Below the pieces are notes generated by a model. That model was not told the origin of the DNA. It searched no databases and saw only the letters and a program-made list of their open reading frames with translations. The translations under genes and the position numbers were made by a program. From an uncultured Bacteroidales bacterium (GTDB lineage Bacteria > Bacteroidota > Bacteroidia > Bacteroidales > Muribaculaceae): a stretch of 48,049 nucleotides of DNA. Shown here piece after piece: positions 24,300 to 30,896 of the stretch (position 1 is its first letter; every line of letters begins with the position of its first letter). The DNA is taken from NCBI GenBank assembly GCA_902796035.1, contig CADBNR010000022.1, positions 1 to 48,049 on the forward strand. The letters are read 5' to 3'.

Positions 24300-24650
24300 T
24301 CAAATCTGGTAGCCGAAGAAGGCCGGGAACACGATTGACGCTCCGATCATGAAGATGCAGGCTCCTATGACCATCATTATGTCCTTGACCACGCCTTCCT
24401 CTCCGATATTCATCTTGATGTATATCTGGAGGCTTGCATAGATGACGAAGATTGCCGAAACGGCATAGATGATATAAAGCACATACAGCATCATCGTCAC
24501 CACATAGTCGTGCATCAGGGCCAGACCGTCCGCTCCGAGAGAGTAGTTCACGCTTCCGCACTTGGCGGCAGCGTCCTGAATCACCAGCAGACTCAGTGCA
24601 AATGCGATGCACCGTGCCTTGTTACAGGAGGATCTCTTCTTGGCTATCAT
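24300..24650 (-). CDS. Second TraE-like pilin (DUF4134 paralogue)
   Basis: The frame is open to 24737, but the first part overlaps the upstream acidic-protein gene and lacks coding character. The ATG at 24650 gives 116 residues with a signal-type helix (SLLVIQDAAA), then two membrane helices. The ATGs at 24662 and 24674 are alternatives. The C-terminal IMMVIGACIFMIGASIVFPAFFG aligns closely with TraE, so this is a paralogue. The sequence upstream of its second helix (NIGEEGVVKD) differs from TraE. It overlaps the end of the upstream gene by 29 bp, which suggests translational coupling. Confidence 0.82.
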   Translation of the reverse strand: MIAKKRSSCNKARCIAFALSLLVIQDAAAKCGSVNYSLGADGLALMHDYVVTMMLYVLYIIYAVSAIFVIYASLQIYIKMNIGEEGVVKDIMMVIGACIFMIGASIVFPAFFGYQI

Positions 24651-25194
24651 CTGGCTCAGCATTTTCGTCTGCATTGTCTTCGGGATTATCGTCAGGGATG
24701 TCGGGGATTTCCTGACCATGTGTGTCATCGACCACATTGCAAAGAATCTTGGGAGAGGAGGATTCCTTGGAGGCGTTTGAAATGGCGTTGTGAATCATTG
24801 AGGCCATTTCATCGGGGGAGAATCCCGGTTCGCTTGCTTCGGACATCGGATCCATTTCCTCCTTGACCTTCTCCACCAGCTCGTCCGCTTTGCTTTCAGC
24901 CTGAGACTCGCTGTTAGTGTCAAGGCCGTTGTTTTCGATAGGAGGAATGACCTCAGTCTGTGAAGGTTCCTCGATCTGCGATGTTTCCTCAATCTGCTTG
25001 GGAGCGATGCTGAATCCGTCGCCGGTCTCGCATACCGCAGTAGGCTGTGGCTGGTCAACAGGCTCTACCTCGAAGGTCTCGGCCTCGTTTCTCTCAGCCT
25101 TCTTGCTGGCGATTATGTCACGGCTTATCGTGAAGCCGTAATAGATGATGTATCCTATTGTAAGGATTGTTGCAAACACTGCAAATGTGCTCAT
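24622..25194 (-). CDS. Membrane-anchored acidic protein, first gene of the tra operon
   Basis: This 190-residue protein has one N-terminal membrane helix (about 3-22) and a long, strongly acidic, Ser/Glu/Pro-rich tail, likely disordered and cytoplasmic. A short helical DEMASMIHNAISNAS segment sits near residue 130. In CTnDOT-type elements the gene before traE is TraD-like, but I cannot confirm homology. It is the first gene downstream of the promoter candidate at 25236-25266, so it heads a transcript of about 19 kb. Confidence 0.65.
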   Translation of the reverse strand: MSTFAVFATILTIGYIIYYGFTISRDIIASKKAERNEAETFEVEPVDQPQPTAVCETGDGFSIAPKQIEETSQIEEPSQTEVIPPIENNGLDTNSESQAESKADELVEKVKEEMDPMSEASEPGFSPDEMASMIHNAISNASKESSSPKILCNVVDDTHGQEIPDIPDDNPEDNADENAEPDDSQEEILL

Positions 25195-25235
25195 ATTATC
25201 TGGTTTTTATTGTTGTCATGTCTGATTTGACGATG

Positions 25236-25266
25236 CCAAGTTATAGCGTATTTTTCGCTTCACAAA
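25236..25266 (-). promoter_or_regulatory. Candidate promoter of the tra operon
   Basis: On the minus strand TTTG at 25266-25263 is followed after 19 nt by TAACTTGG (25243-25236), one base off the Bacteroides -7 consensus TAnnTTTG, at the normal -33 spacing. It lies 42 bp ahead of the first tra gene start (25194). The AGGTATGA sites lie about 50-75 bp upstream of the -33 box. Confidence 0.55.
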
Positions 25267-25316
25267 ATAATTACCCAAAACACGGCCATCTTTTAAGGTT
25301 CTTTTTATTTATTGCC

Positions 25317-25341
25317 TATTTCATACCTAATAATCATACCT
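25317..25341 (-). promoter_or_regulatory. AGGTATGA direct repeats upstream of the tra promoter
   Basis: TCATACCT occurs at 25321-25328 and 25334-25341 (AGGTATGA on the minus strand), 13 bp apart. The 17 bases 25317-25333 are identical, in the other orientation, to 3476-3492 in the control region of the M23 gene. The position upstream of the tra promoter fits an activator site, while the copies in the 3300-3556 region surround two divergent promoters. Confidence 0.55.
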
Positions 25342-25399
25342 AAACAGTCCAAAATCATCCATTCTCCAACTTCCGATTATCTGTCCACAGACACGAAAA

Positions 25400-25432
25400 A
25401 AGCCCTCCCGTCCATTACAGACGAAAGAGCTT
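25400..25432 (-). terminator. Rho-independent terminator of the integrase gene
   Basis: A 13-bp stem pairs 25400-25412 with 25420-25432 (three G-U pairs on the minus-strand RNA) around a 7-nt loop. It is followed on the minus strand by six T residues (25400-25395). It lies just after the integrase stop at 25454. Confidence 0.8.
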
Positions 25433-25453
25433 ACTTTCAGAAGAAAGATATGC

Positions 25454-26671
25454 TTATACCGGGGCACTGAAGTTTTCCAGTTTGCCGGAAAGTGCCATCA
25501 TATCCTGTTCGATTTTCTTGTTTGTGATTCGCGCATAGATTTGGGTGGTTCGTATGGATGTGTGCCCAAGCATCTTCGACACCGATTCCATTGACACTCC
25601 CTTGCTTATAGACATAGTTGCGAACGTGTGTCGTGCGAGGTGGAACGTGAGGTTCTTCTCAATCTCGCATACATCGGCTATCTCTTTGAGATAGGAATTT
25701 ACTTTTTGGTGAGAGTAGGTGGGGAGCAGGTGACCTGTGGCATCCTGACCTTTGTATCTGGCGATGATAGCCAATGGTATATCGAGAAGAAGGACATTGG
25801 AGGGAATGTTGGTCTTGTGGCGCTTTGTCATCAGCCACATGCGACCGTCAAGTTCAACGATGTTCTCTTCAGTCAGTCCGACAACATCGATGAATGCAAG
25901 GCCGGTGAAACACGAGAAGATAAAAAGGTCACGCACAAGGCGTAGACGAGCAATCTTGAACTCCTTCTTAAGGAGCTTCTGAATCTCATCATCTGTGAGG
26001 AAACCTCGGTCAGAGTGTTCGTAGTGCAGCTTGAAGCCGTCAAACGGATTCTTCTCGACCTTTCCACGCTGGAAAGCGGTAGTGATCATAGTCTTCATGA
26101 TGCGCATACGCTTCGTCACCGTATTATTATGGAGACCGAGACGGCGCATGAACTTGTCGAATTCTTCCATCATCGTCAGCGACATCATATTAAAGGTGAT
26201 ATCCTTCTTGCCATATTGCTTCATCAGGAACTCTGCAAATAGTTTTCGGGTGAGGGCATAGCGTGAGTAGTTGGACTGCTGGTGGGAGATGCCGACTTCC
26301 GCCTTAGACTCCTTCAGGTACTCGTCAAGAAAGGCAAGCACGGTTTCGCCTTTTTTTACCTTTATTATGCCACCGCTATAGTCGGCCTTGATATTTTCAA
26401 GGCTCAGGTCAGGGTTGTACTCCCAACGGCGGAAGATTCCCTTGTACTCTTCTTCCAGAGCTTCGAGTGAGCGATTGGTCTGCATGGCAGCCACGCTCTT
26501 GCCTTTGACACGGCACTTGCGTTCGTCCCAGTCACTTTCTTTGACTGAATGGCCGGTGGATCCCATTTCGCATCTGTCGGTATTCAGATAGATGCGAGAG
26601 TAGATGGGAACGGTTCCATCTGCCTTTGTCCTGCTCTTGCGCAGGTAAAAAACAACTTTGAATGTCTGCAT
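25454..26671 (-). CDS. int: Tyrosine integrase of the element (IntDOT-like)
   Basis: This 405-residue site-specific recombinase integrates and excises the element. It has the N-terminal arm-binding domain (about 1-90), a SAM-like core-binding domain (about 105-205) and the catalytic domain (about 220-400). Catalytic residues are K286, H344 and R347 in HLARH, H370 in MLGH, and the nucleophile Y379. At the usual first arginine position the sequence is CFTGLAFIDV, with Ala259 in place of Arg; IntDOT-family enzymes from Bacteroidetes also lack this Arg. The gene is read toward the tra operon and ends in a terminator. The tRNA-Met 3' end lies 358 bp upstream. Confidence 0.95.
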   Translation of the reverse strand: MQTFKVVFYLRKSRTKADGTVPIYSRIYLNTDRCEMGSTGHSVKESDWDERKCRVKGKSVAAMQTNRSLEALEEEYKGIFRRWEYNPDLSLENIKADYSGGIIKVKKGETVLAFLDEYLKESKAEVGISHQQSNYSRYALTRKLFAEFLMKQYGKKDITFNMMSLTMMEEFDKFMRRLGLHNNTVTKRMRIMKTMITTAFQRGKVEKNPFDGFKLHYEHSDRGFLTDDEIQKLLKKEFKIARLRLVRDLFIFSCFTGLAFIDVVGLTEENIVELDGRMWLMTKRHKTNIPSNVLLLDIPLAIIARYKGQDATGHLLPTYSHQKVNSYLKEIADVCEIEKNLTFHLARHTFATMSISKGVSMESVSKMLGHTSIRTTQIYARITNKKIEQDMMALSGKLENFSAPV

Positions 26672-26699
26672 ATCTTTATTCTATTTTTCGGCTTGGATA

Positions 26700-26896
26700 A
26701 TGGACACCGAGGTGCCTCAAAATTTACACCATATTAACGCTTTTCAAAGGGCGTTTAGATATGCGTAACTTGTGTCTAATCAGTGTCTAATCGTTGTCTC
26801 TGGTGTCCATTTCTGTTAAAGTTTCTTATGGACACTGGATGGACACCAGCAGGGGATATAGATTAGATATTAGATGATGTCTGACCGATGTCTGAC
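26700..26896. repeat. Short repeats upstream of the integrase (candidate Int/Xis arm sites)
   Basis: The 357-bp gap 26672-27028 holds no gene but several repeats. ATGGACACC is at 26700-26708 and 26839-26847, its inverted copy GGTGTCCAT is at 26802-26810, and a variant ATGGACACT is at 26829-26837. The ten bases 26801-26810 are the exact inverted repeat of 26839-26848. Two tandem pairs with 11-bp spacing follow: GTGTCTAATC at 26772-26781 and 26783-26792, and GATGTCTGAC at 26876-26885 and 26887-26896. Helical spacing and location suggest protein-binding sites for the integrase or its regulator; this is inferred. Confidence 0.6.
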
Positions 26897-27004
26897 AGCT
26901 TTCGACACTCGTTTTTCTCTATTTCAAAATTACCTATGTATCAGTCATTTAATAAAAATGATGCCTAAACCGACCTTGACAGTTCAGACATCACCAAAAA
27001 GAAA

Positions 27005-27024
27005 AAGCGGTCTTTCGACCGCTT
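27005..27024 (-). terminator. Rho-independent terminator after tRNA-Met
   Basis: A perfect 8-bp stem (27005-27012 with 27017-27024) with a TTTC/GAAA tetraloop directly follows the tRNA 3' end on the minus strand, and is followed by TTTCTTTTT. It ends the tRNA transcript and would keep it from reading into the element. Confidence 0.85.
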
Positions 27025-27028
27025 CCGG

Positions 27029-27102
27029 TGGTCCCACTTGGGCTTGAACCAAGGACCCACTGATTATGAGTCAGTTGCTCTGACCAACTGAGCTATGGGA
27101 CC
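27029..27102 (-). tRNA. tRNA-Met (anticodon CAT), elongator type
   Basis: The minus strand folds into a full cloverleaf: a 7-bp acceptor stem (GGTCCCA with TGGGACC), a D-arm with AGTTGGTCAGA, the anticodon arm ACTGA-CTCATAA-TCAGT, and a T-arm with TTCAAGC. The discriminator is A and CCA is not encoded. Anticodon CAT could also be a tRNA-Ile2 read after lysidine modification. A G1-C72 pair, no C-A mismatch and a normal anticodon stem exclude the initiator. It is the probable integration site of the element, because the integrase gene faces its 3' end. Confidence 0.93.
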
Positions 27103-27138
27103 TGCCAGATCTGAGGGCGCGCCCTCGTTTTCCGTCTG

Positions 27139-27170
27139 CAAAGTTAATACTAATTTTTTAATTCTGCAAA
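27139..27170 (-). promoter_or_regulatory. Promoter of tRNA-Met
   Basis: Minus-strand TTTG (27170-27167) and TAACTTTG (27146-27139) are separated by 20 nt, matching the Bacteroides promoter consensus. The TAACTTTG box ends 36 bp upstream of the tRNA 5' end. The -33 TTTG is the first part of the 56-bp repeat array. Confidence 0.75.
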
Positions 27171-27320
27171 TCAAGTTATTTCATTCGATCGAATTTCTTG
27201 ATCGAATCTCTTGCAGTTCCAACAAATCAAGTTATTTCATTCAATTGAATTTCTTAATCGAATGTCTTGCCGTTTCTGCAAATCAAGTTATTTCATTCGA
27301 TCGAATTTCTTGCCGTTCCA
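27167..27320. repeat. 56-bp tandem repeat, 2.75 copies, spanning the end of the DUF3256 gene
   Basis: The motif CAAATCAAGTTATTTCATT begins at 27167, 27223 and 27279, exactly 56 bp apart. The third copy ends near 27320 inside the DUF3256 coding region (its stop codon and last codons lie in it), so the other two copies look like duplications of the 3' end of that gene. Each copy contains the palindrome ATTCGATCGAAT or a variant. The array abuts the tRNA-Met promoter and supplies its -33 box. Confidence 0.85.
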
Positions 27321-27995
27321 GCTGTATTTCACCTCCTGACGCAGATAGGGCTTGAGGCGATGCAGATCTTCGGCGCCCATATAGTCGGCCACGGTCAGAC
27401 GCGCCGTCAGGCCGTCATTGTCGGGACTTGCCACATATTCTACCGTCGGGAAAGGTATCAGGCCCAGCAGTTCTTTCTTCAGTATGGCACCGTCGCGGTC
27501 ATGGGGCGTCTCGATAAAGTCGTCGATGGACGCAAGCTTTATATATTTCTCCTGCCTCAACTCCTTCATCTTCGGGTCGAAAAACATCAGCTGCGAATCA
27601 GCAGCCTGCCCTTCGCCTGCGATAGTGTATATCAGCATCGCTACATCTTCCTTACCGCATGGCAACACCTTGATGGTCGCCTTCGACACCGGTGTAATGA
27701 TGCAACTCACGTATGAATCGGTCACCGGCTGTTCCAGCGACGACATGCCTCCCATCGCATTGACGACCTCTCGCGGAGTTCCGGCATCATGATATGCCAG
27801 CAGATCGCCGCGCATGGTCGGCGTCAGCAAATCTAACGCGGGCACATTCACCTCCTCGAAAGCCTGACGCGCAGTCAACCGTGTCGACTCAACCAATATG
27901 ACCGTATCGGCATCTTCCTTATTACTGCCGGTCTGTGCCACGCATCCCAAAGCGGCCAGTGTCACAGCCGCCATCAGCGTCATTAACCTTCTCAT
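27288..27995 (-). CDS. DUF3256 family exported protein
   Basis: This 235-residue protein has a signal-type N-terminus with a Cys (TLAALGCVAQ), possibly a lipoprotein, and matches the Bacteroidales-only DUF3256 family: ARQAFEEVNVPALDLLTPTMRGDLLAYHDAG, then TDSYVSCIITP, then MFFDPKMKEL. The function is unknown. Its ATG overlaps the stop of the helicase gene by 4 bp (ATGA), so it is coupled to it. The last codons fall within a 56-bp tandem repeat. Confidence 0.85.
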   Translation of the reverse strand: MRRLMTLMAAVTLAALGCVAQTGSNKEDADTVILVESTRLTARQAFEEVNVPALDLLTPTMRGDLLAYHDAGTPREVVNAMGGMSSLEQPVTDSYVSCIITPVSKATIKVLPCGKEDVAMLIYTIAGEGQAADSQLMFFDPKMKELRQEKYIKLASIDDFIETPHDRDGAILKKELLGLIPFPTVEYVASPDNDGLTARLTVADYMGAEDLHRLKPYLRQEVKYSWNGKKFDRMK

Positions 27996-29983
27996 TTCTT
28001 GAATTTATCGTAGTTGCCGTTATACTTGGGTTTCTTCTCTTTGTCTGCTTTGGCTTTCTTTTTTTTCTTCGGCTTGCCGGGATTCAGAGCCTGGTCGCTG
28101 TCCAGAAAATAGTCGGTGTTCAGCCCCTTGTCCTTGCGCTTGACGCCTTTACCTTTTTTACGACCACGGCCATAATCTGCCGTTTCGGCGCCATAATCAC
28201 GGCTGTCGGCACGCTCGCACACCACCTTCTGTCCGAAGAATTCCGTATGCTTCAAGGCCGACAGCACTCTGTGGGCGTCACATTTGCGGACGTCGAACAG
28301 CGTATAACCGGGCATCAGGTCTATTCGCCCTATCACGGGCTTCTGCCCAACACTGTTCCGGTTTATCAGGTCCATCAGATTGCCGGGGAAGAATCCCGAG
28401 CCCTTGCCGATGTTCACCACCAGGCGTTCGTAGCCGTCGCGCGCATCGCGGCGGTCCTTGTCGCGCCCCTTGCCGCCACGCTCCTTCTTCGGCTTGTCGG
28501 CCTCGTCCAGATCTATGTTCGGCATATCCTTGTAATAAGCCAGCAGACGGTTGAACTCCAGCGACAACACACGCTTCAGCAGGTCCGATTCCGACAGCCA
28601 TTCCAGCTTCTTGCTCACGCCCGGCAGATACTTTGCAATCTCGTTTTCGTCCACCTCCACACGTTCCAGACGGTCAGCCAGGTTGTACAGCTGCTTCTCA
28701 ATGATATGCTCCGGAGTGGGCACCTTGCGGTATTCGAACTCCTTGCCTATTATCTTCTCTATCTGCCTGATTTTGTTCTTCTCGCGACTGTGGATGATGG
28801 CCACGGATACGCCCGTCTTGTTGGCGCGTCCCGTACGGCCGCTGCGGTGCGTGTAGACGGCCACATCCTCGGGCAGTCCGTAGTTTATCACATGCGTCAG
28901 GTCGTCCACATCCAGACCGCGCGCCGCCACATCGGTGGCCACCAACAGCTGGGTGACGTGGTCGCGGAACTTCTTCATGGCCAGGTCGCGCTGCTGCTGC
29001 GACAGGTCGCCGTGCAGGCAGTCGGCGTTATAACCGTCGGCTATCAGTTTGTCGGCTACCTCCTGCGTGTCCTTCTTGGTGCGGCAGAACACGATGCCGT
29101 ATATGTTCGGGCTGTTGTCCACCACCCGCTTCAGCGCCAGATACTTGTCGTGCGCCTTGACCATGTAGTATATGTGGCGCACGTTCTTGGCGCCCTCGTT
29201 GCGGTTGCCGGCCACGAACTCCACCGGGTCGTGCATGAACCGTCGCGATATGTCGGCTATCTCCTTGGGCATCGTGGCCGAGAACATCAGCATCTTGCGC
29301 TGCTCCGGCACATGGGTCAGAATCTCGTTGATATCGTCCACGAATCCCATGTTCAGCATCTCGTCGGCCTCGTCCAGCACCACCGTGTGTACGTTCTGCA
29401 GTTTCACCACTCCACGCTTGATCAGGTCGATCAGACGTCCGGGAGTGGCCACTATCACCTGCACGCCGTTACGCAGCGAGCGTATCTGGCTCTCGATGCT
29501 GCTGCCGCCGTACACGGGCAGAATCTTCAGTCCGTCTATGTATTTGGAGAAGTCGGCCAGGTCGCCGGCTATCTGCAGGCAGAGCTCGCGCGTGGGCGCT
29601 ATTATCAGAGCCTGAGGCGAATTGACCACTACGTCTATGCGCTGCAGCAGCGGCAGTCCGAAGGCCGCCGTCTTGCCGGTGCCGGTCTGTGCCAGTCCCA
29701 CGGCGTCGCTGTCCTCGTTCAGCAGATGGGGTATCACCATCTCCTGGATGGGCATGGGGTGTTCGAAGCCAAGCTCGTCTATGGCCTTGAGCAGCCGAGG
29801 CTCCACGCCAAGCGTCGCGAACGTCTTGACCTCGTTGTTGCGCTGGGCTATTATCTCCTCCACGTTTTCGGGCAATACACCTATTATATCCGAAAAATCG
29901 TCTATCGGATTTTCCGGTGTCACAGTATTTTCGTCTATGGTTTCGACCTCGCAGCCGGCCTTATCTTCGTAATCTTCCTTCAT
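27992..29983 (-). CDS. deaD: DEAD-box RNA helicase with DbpA-like RNA-binding domain
   Basis: This 663-residue helicase unwinds RNA, probably in ribosome assembly and mRNA decay. Motifs are in order: Q motif (FATLGVEPRLLKAIDELGFEHPMPIQ), Walker A AQTGTGKT, PTREL, DEAD, SAT, and in domain 2 FCRTKKDTQEV and HRSGRTGR. After about residue 400 a linker leads to a DbpA RNA-binding domain (NIGKGSGFFPGNLMDLINRN, near 505-580). The C-terminus is Lys-rich and disordered. The MITE-like element begins 15 bp upstream of its start codon and may carry its promoter. The downstream DUF3256 gene overlaps its stop. Confidence 0.95.
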   Translation of the reverse strand: MKEDYEDKAGCEVETIDENTVTPENPIDDFSDIIGVLPENVEEIIAQRNNEVKTFATLGVEPRLLKAIDELGFEHPMPIQEMVIPHLLNEDSDAVGLAQTGTGKTAAFGLPLLQRIDVVVNSPQALIIAPTRELCLQIAGDLADFSKYIDGLKILPVYGGSSIESQIRSLRNGVQVIVATPGRLIDLIKRGVVKLQNVHTVVLDEADEMLNMGFVDDINEILTHVPEQRKMLMFSATMPKEIADISRRFMHDPVEFVAGNRNEGAKNVRHIYYMVKAHDKYLALKRVVDNSPNIYGIVFCRTKKDTQEVADKLIADGYNADCLHGDLSQQQRDLAMKKFRDHVTQLLVATDVAARGLDVDDLTHVINYGLPEDVAVYTHRSGRTGRANKTGVSVAIIHSREKNKIRQIEKIIGKEFEYRKVPTPEHIIEKQLYNLADRLERVEVDENEIAKYLPGVSKKLEWLSESDLLKRVLSLEFNRLLAYYKDMPNIDLDEADKPKKERGGKGRDKDRRDARDGYERLVVNIGKGSGFFPGNLMDLINRNSVGQKPVIGRIDLMPGYTLFDVRKCDAHRVLSALKHTEFFGQKVVCERADSRDYGAETADYGRGRKKGKGVKRKDKGLNTDYFLDSDQALNPGKPKKKKKAKADKEKKPKYNGNYDKFKK

Positions 29984-29998
29984 ATCGTAATTTCTATC

Positions 29999-30191
29999 TT
30001 AGAAGTTGTTTAAGCTAATTTACGTTTAATAAAAATCTAAAGAAGTGTAAACTTTATGGCAATCTTTATTATGGGCATCTTTGCCCGCTTTCGTCGGTAC
30101 CAACCATTAGGTTGCTCATTCCTCAATCGAACAAATCTGCTCCAAAATCTTAATAAACCTTGCCATAAAAATTAGTTTAAACAACTTCTAA
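29999..30191. mobile_element. MITE-like element with 23-bp inverted repeats
   Basis: The ends 29999-30021 and 30169-30191 are inverted repeats with one mismatch (22/23), beginning TTAGAAGTTGTTTAA. A second inner pair, TTTATGGCAA/TTGCCATAAA, lies at 30053-30062 and 30160-30169. No transposase is encoded in the 193 bp, only a short ATGGCAAGG frame of 16 codons on the minus strand. The structure is that of a non-autonomous transposon remnant. It fills most of the 304-bp gap between the helicase and the aquaporin gene and lies just before the helicase start. Confidence 0.7.
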
Positions 30192-30287
30192 TGATAGAAC
30201 GTTGATAATGGCGTATTGTTGAAAAACGAGGGTCCCAAAGTTTGGAGCCCTCGTAATATCTCTATTGATCGCGATTGTTTGCGCCTT

Positions 30288-30770
30288 TTATTTAGCGGCT
30301 TTCGGATCGGAGAAATTAGGTATTATGCACTTCCAGGCCAGGGCGGCGAGAACGGCGCCGATAACGGGACCTACAACCATTACCCAGAAATCACCCCATG
30401 CGTTGATGGAATAAAGGGCCGGACCGAACGAACGGGCAGGATTGACCGAGCAGTTGTCAACCGGAATACCCACGATGTTCACCAGACCCAATGTCAGACC
30501 GATGGCTGCACCGGCCAACTGTGCCACGATATATCCGCACAGGTCCTTCAGCGTGAAGTTACGGTCGGTCAGGTACACGCCTAACGACACGGCCGGATTG
30601 ACATGACATCCCGACACTCCGCCTATGGCATAACACAATGCGAACAGTATCAGACCGAAACAGAGTCCGATTCCCAGTGTCCCGATTTTCGGGCCGGCCA
30701 ATACGGCGCTTCCGCATGCCAGCAGCACCAGAAACATCGTGCCGAAAAATTCAGCTACATACTTTTTCAT
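30288..30770 (-). CDS. Aquaporin-family protein with internal deletion
   Basis: This 160-residue protein is clearly of the MIP/aquaporin family: an N-terminal AEFFGTMFLVLLACGSAV helix, a first NPA at 58-60 (CHVNPAV), a second NPA at 110-112 (SVNPARSFGPA), and a C-terminal VVGPVIGAVLAALAWK helix. E. coli AqpZ has 231 residues with the NPA motifs 123 residues apart; here they are 52 apart. The missing part is loop C, helix 4 and most of helix 5, and the frame is intact across the join (AQLAGAAIG-LTLGLVNI). Without these helices a working water channel is unlikely. It may be a recent in-frame deletion or a collapsed repeat in the assembly. Confidence 0.85.
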   Translation of the reverse strand: MKKYVAEFFGTMFLVLLACGSAVLAGPKIGTLGIGLCFGLILFALCYAIGGVSGCHVNPAVSLGVYLTDRNFTLKDLCGYIVAQLAGAAIGLTLGLVNIVGIPVDNCSVNPARSFGPALYSINAWGDFWVMVVGPVIGAVLAALAWKCIIPNFSDPKAAK

Positions 30771-30896
30771 AATTATTTCAATTAAGGTTTATAGTAAATC
30801 CTATCTGTCCGCCCTGATACCAAGCGTGTGTTAAAAACGTTTATAAAAATATATCACAAGTTATTCCGAATTGTTTTAGAATCAGAAAAATAGAGT

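Larger units (their letters stand above)
1..27028. mobile_element. Integrative conjugative element of the Bacteroidetes CTn/Tra type (partial, left end outside window)
   Basis: The tyrosine integrase, a complete set of Tra proteins in the usual E-F-G-...-J-K-L-M-N-O order and a VirD4-type coupling protein lie together on the minus strand. This is the layout of Bacteroidetes conjugative transposons. The right boundary is placed between the integrase start (26671) and the 3' end of tRNA-Met (27029), because an integrase gene next to the 3' end of a tRNA is the usual result of tRNA-targeted integration. The exact junction is inferred, since the second att copy is not in the window. The relaxase, primase/topoisomerase and excision genes must lie to the left if the element is functional. 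Confidence 0.85.

Noticed and set aside
27029-27102. tRNA-Ile2 (CAT modified by TilS) or initiator tRNA
   Set aside because: Initiator features are absent (G1-C72 pair and no GC-rich anticodon stem). The Ile2 form cannot be excluded by anticodon alone, but the body matches elongator Met as I recall it for Bacteroides.
27167-27320. Possible CRISPR array
   Set aside because: The 56-bp units follow each other with no spacers and derive from the end of the neighbouring gene; no cas genes are near.
27935-30013. A 692-residue plus-strand reading frame opposite the helicase gene
   Set aside because: It is antisense to a clear DEAD-box helicase with all its motifs; the frame is open only because of high GC content and codon bias of the helicase gene. 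The His/Val/Leu-rich product has no motifs.
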